From: Spirochaetaceae bacterium
Lineage (GTDB): Bacteria > Spirochaetota > Spirochaetia > Treponematales > Treponemataceae
Assembly (NCBI GenBank): GCA_017614995.1
Contig: JAGAAX010000042.1
Span: forward strand, 1 to 37,176
Length of the DNA: 37,176 nt
Reading direction: 5' to 3'
Positions within the stretch are counted from its first letter, which is position 1. Every line of letters begins with the position of its first letter. The notes under the pieces are model-generated. The model was not told the DNA's origin, made no database searches, and saw only the letters and a list, made by a program, of their open reading frames with translations. The position numbers and the translations under genes are program-made. Of the stretch, positions 34,947 through 37,176 are shown one piece after another.

Positions 34947-35042
34947 TTCGTCCAATATCCATTTTTTATTTTTTGATACGGAGAAATGCTATGCTTTTAA
35001 ATTTTTAAATACTTAAATTTTTCCGCCCCAGTGGGGCGTGGG

Positions 35043-35103
35043 CATAACAACTGGTTGTACCGCACGCGGCTTGACCGCGTGTCGGCTACGAACCTTTGTT
35101 ATG
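35043..35103 (-). other. attC site 4 with leader hairpin
   Basis: Core ends CATAAC (35043-35048) and GTTATG (35098-35103); L boxes as in site 1; central GCACGCGG-CTTGA-CCGCGTGT. It lies 3 bases after the stop of the gene at 35107. The next cassette starts with hairpin CGCCCC-AGT-GGGGCG at 35024-35038. Confidence 0.87.
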
Positions 35104-35106
35104 TGT

Positions 35107-35826
35107 TTAATTATTTTCATCATAAATTATAGAAAATATAAAGATATTACAATCTTCAAACAGTTTGTTTTCATTATTTTTTTTACTACATGCAAAACAA
35201 ATTATCTTATTTTTTTCCATATTAATACATGGTCTTCCAAGCATTTTATAATCTTGTAAAAAATTAAAGATATCTATATTTTGTTTATTATTTACAATTT
35301 GAAAAATTTTTTGATATTCTCCAAATTTTATAAATTTGTTATAGAATTGTAATTCTGAACCATCTGTTAAAGTAATTGGAAATTCTTGCCATAATGATAT
35401 TAAACTATCTTTTTTCATTTCAAATTCATGGCGCGTTAATTGTTTTTTTACCAATTGTTCATCATTTATAAAAAAATTAAAACAATAATATAATGAATTA
35501 TCAATGTTGCTTGTAATTTCCATGTATAAATATTTATTATCAGTATCTATATAATTTCTAACACTTACTCCATATTTTGCATAAGTATCTAGTATTTCTC
35601 TATCTTCTGTTTTGTCAAATAAAAATTTCCATTGATTATTAATTAAAATTTCTGATTTTTGGGAATTAACAACTAAAGGATGATTATCTAGAAAAAATAC
35701 AAATACATCTGAATTTCCATCTGTACGTGTATTAATTGTTTTTGACATATCATTTAAAATTACATCTAGAGAATATAATTTACTAATAAAAATTAAAAAA
35801 CATAAAATAAAAAAGTTTCTTTTCAT
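35107..35826 (-). CDS. Exported protein of unknown function
   Basis: 239 aa with a clear signal peptide (KRNFFILCFLIFISKLYSLD). The mature part is rich in N, D, F and Y, beta-like, with two cysteines in KIICFACSK near the C-terminus. I recognise no family. Sole gene of its cassette; GAGGCC precedes the ATG and attC 4 follows at once. Confidence 0.7.
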   Translation of the reverse strand: MKRNFFILCFLIFISKLYSLDVILNDMSKTINTRTDGNSDVFVFFLDNHPLVVNSQKSEILINNQWKFLFDKTEDREILDTYAKYGVSVRNYIDTDNKYLYMEITSNIDNSLYYCFNFFINDEQLVKKQLTRHEFEMKKDSLISLWQEFPITLTDGSELQFYNKFIKFGEYQKIFQIVNNKQNIDIFNFLQDYKMLGRPCINMEKNKIICFACSKKNNENKLFEDCNIFIFSIIYDENN

Positions 35827-35903
35827 ATTAGGCCTCTAAATGTTATCTCATCTTTCGTTTTCTGCTGTTGATACAAAGGCTTGCGCCCCAGTGCGGGCGT
35901 CCA

Positions 35904-35966
35904 CATAACAATTGCTTAAACCGCAAACCGGCTTGACCGGTTTGTCGGCTTTGAAGCTTTGTTATG
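35904..35966 (-). other. attC site 5 with leader hairpin
   Basis: Core ends CATAAC (35904-35909) and GTTATG (35961-35966); L boxes TTGCTTAAACCG and CGGCTTTGAAGC; central stem as in site 3. The hairpin of the next cassette start is at 35884-35899 (CGCCC/GGGCG type). Confidence 0.85.
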
Positions 35967-36171
35967 GCAAAAATATTTCTTATACAGAATTGGATTTCAA
36001 AAATACTTTTTTCGTTATAAAAATTCTGTATAACCATTTGAAGCGTATGCTTCTATTATTATACTTTTCCTAAGCGGCGTAAAGCCGCGTTTTACCGCTT
36101 CTTCGCGTAAACCCTAAAGTTCAATTTCATTTCATAAAGCAAGCTTGACTTGCTTTATGAAATATTCTTTT
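35967..36171 (-). ncRNA. Structured 3' module of cassette, copy B
   Basis: Four hairpins fill the gap between stop codon and attC 5: 12-bp TTATACAGAATT/AATTCTGTATAA (35980-36033), GAAGCGTATGCTTC (36040-36053), GCGGC/GCCGC (36074-36088), and a perfect 14-bp stem with loop CTTGA (36130-36143/36149-36162). The last directly follows the stop codon in gene direction. No coding frame fits. Confidence 0.5.
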
Positions 36172-36927
36172 TTATTCTCCATGAATCACTGATTCTATTT
36201 GTGAATTATCTGCATTTATAACAATTTCAAAAACGCCGCCTATGCATTCTTTAGTCAGAGAACCAGTCACAATCCATTTATTTTTATATTTTGATATATG
36301 ATACGGCTGTTCGTTTTTTATATTCTCTTCACCATAAATTTGGAATAATATACTTTCTGCAACAAAAACCACATCTTCAATTTTTTTTAATTTCTTCTTT
36401 TCAGGCTGTATTCCAGTATATTTATATTTTTTATTTTTTTGAATAATTGAGAAATTATCTTTCTCAAAAAGCAGATAAATCTGGTCTTTTATTTTTTCTA
36501 ATACCGGCCTTGTTTTAAAGTTTTTAATATCGAATGCAAATAATTGAGTTTCAACATTTACTGGTGTAACTTCATAAGTATCAATATTCATTTCAAAAAC
36601 ATTGTTATCTTCATTTGTAATTATAATTGTATTTTCATCTTTAAATTCAATGTCATTTATAAAAACCCATTGAACATCAGTTTCCAAGTCTTCATCAAGA
36701 CTTATTGAATATATAGGAACTTTATAGAAATATTTTGGTGAATTTATAGATTCAACTGTGATTACTCCTATCCAATTATTATAATCATTTGAATATACTG
36801 CCCCTGCACTATATTTAAAATTTTTATTTGATATAGGTTCCACCACTTTTGGATCTTCTCTTTCTGCAAAGACATTATTAATTAATACAACAAAAATTAA
36901 AAAGAAAATATAAATTTTTTTCTTCAT
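36172..36927 (-). CDS. Exported protein of unknown function, cassette family member 2
   Basis: 251 aa with signal peptide (KKKIYIFFLIFVVLINNVFA). It shares with 28263-29015 the VQWVFINDIEFKDENTIII block, TGIQPEKKKLKKIEDV, the SKYKNKWIVTGSL stretch and the C-terminal IHGE end, so the two are diverged paralogues of similar length. Function unknown. AGGATG lies before the ATG, immediately after the leader hairpin. Confidence 0.75.
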   Translation of the reverse strand: MKKKIYIFFLIFVVLINNVFAEREDPKVVEPISNKNFKYSAGAVYSNDYNNWIGVITVESINSPKYFYKVPIYSISLDEDLETDVQWVFINDIEFKDENTIIITNEDNNVFEMNIDTYEVTPVNVETQLFAFDIKNFKTRPVLEKIKDQIYLLFEKDNFSIIQKNKKYKYTGIQPEKKKLKKIEDVVFVAESILFQIYGEENIKNEQPYHISKYKNKWIVTGSLTKECIGGVFEIVINADNSQIESVIHGE

Positions 36928-36960
36928 TTTTCATCCTAAAAAGCAGGCCAGTGGCCTGTC

Positions 36961-37025
36961 GTCATAACAATTGGTTGTACCGCAGGCAGCTTGACTGCCT
37001 GTCGGCTACGAACCTTTGTTATGAC
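36961..37025 (-). other. attC site 6 with leader hairpin
   Basis: Core ends GTCATAAC (36961-36968) and GTTATGAC (37018-37025); L boxes as in sites 1 and 4; central GCAGGCAG-CTTGA-CTGCCTGT. The hairpin of the next cassette start is CAGGCC-AGT-GGCCTG at 36944-36958. Confidence 0.87.
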
Positions 37026-37176
37026 AAGTTATATTTCTTATACAGAATTAGATTTCATAATTACTTTTTTCTTTATGAAAATTCTGTGCAATCGATTGAA
37101 GCGTATGCTTCTATTATTATACTTTTCCTAAGCGGCGTAAAGCCGCGTATTAACGCTCCTTCGTCCTCGCCTTAAA
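37026..37176 (-). ncRNA. Structured 3' module of cassette, copy C (cut by window edge)
   Basis: Closely resembles copy B over 150 bases: TTATACAGAATT/AATTCTGTGCAA (37038-37091), GAAGCGTATGCTTC (37098-37111) and GCGGC/GCCGC (37132-37146). The CTTGA stem expected further right is outside the window, as is the gene it would follow. Confidence 0.5.

Larger units (their letters stand above)
27917..37176 (-). mobile_element. Integron cassette array (Treponema-type), continues past right edge
   Basis: Six attC sites punctuate minus-strand cassettes; gene orientation and attC orientation agree (unpaired bases lie in the right-hand arm on the plus strand). Cassettes, left to right: exported protein (to 29044), DpnII-like R-M (to 31844), EcoRI-like R-M plus protease (to 35042), exported protein (to 35903), exported protein (to 36960), and the 3' tail of one more. 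Base composition is markedly AT-rich compared with the left side. No integrase gene is in the window; it should lie to the right with attI. Confidence 0.85.

Noticed and set aside
35843-36037. 64-codon minus-strand frame over attC 5
   Set aside because: It reads through the recombination site and the hairpin module; no ribosome site and no protein-like composition.
27917-37025. CRISPR array
   Set aside because: The repeats are imperfect, internally paired, separated by 0.9-3.2 kb of genes, and bear attC cores. No cas genes are present.
26950-37176. An integron integrase within the window
   Set aside because: No minus- or plus-strand frame shows tyrosine-recombinase features; it is expected outside, to the right.

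Overview
The window reads as spirochaete chromosome, most likely a Treponema. The grounds are a bacterial V-type ATPase operon, a spirochaete-style lipoprotein HtrA, a BspA/TpLRR-type leucine-rich surface protein, an Rpn-family nuclease, and at the right end an integron cassette array like the chromosomal integron known from Treponema denticola. The left two thirds has ordinary, moderately GC-rich coding sequence. From about 25.9 kb rightward the DNA is visibly AT-rich and the gene content becomes accessory.

Layout. 1-3.5 kb (+): tail of an unidentified gene, then icd (NADP isocitrate dehydrogenase) and a pyrK-pyrD fusion. 3.5-5.1 kb (-): degQ/htrA lipoprotein. 5.2-16.1 kb (-): a long run of co-directional genes. 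In transcription order these are V-ATPase subunits G/H, C, I, K, F, E, A, B and D, then a universal stress protein, a flavodoxin-like protein, a DnaJ-domain protein and map. 16.3-17.2 kb (-): ptsN-like EIIA and secG. 17.5-18.3 kb (+): Rpn-family nuclease. 18.4-20.7 kb (-): LRR lipoprotein whose 5' end carries a 7-bp tandem repeat that puts the upstream ATGs out of frame. 21.0-22.0 kb (+): ornithine carbamoyltransferase with an altered HCLP motif. 22.1-25.8 kb (-): three overlapping genes (two SGNH hydrolases, DUF763). 25.8-26.9 kb: decayed mobile-element and restriction-gene remnants.

26.95-37.18 kb: the cassette array. Six attC sites (about 61-67 bp) separate minus-strand gene cassettes, so attI and the integrase should lie beyond the right edge. 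Two cassettes are large and carry complete type II restriction-modification systems: a DpnII-like trio (Dam-type methylase, GATC endonuclease, DpnA-type methylase), and an EcoRI-like endonuclease with a D12-class methylase followed by a ClpP/SDH-like protease and a 71-aa protein. An Mrr-type type IV endonuclease sits at the distal end. Three smaller cassettes encode exported proteins of unknown function, two of them paralogues.

The least-explained structure is non-coding. Every cassette start carries a short hairpin with a constant ACT triloop and compensated stem changes, directly after the attC core. Three cassettes also share a 150-280 nt multi-hairpin module between stop codon and attC, again with compensated stems and a constant CTTGA-type loop. 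All family assignments are from motif recognition; no database search was run.
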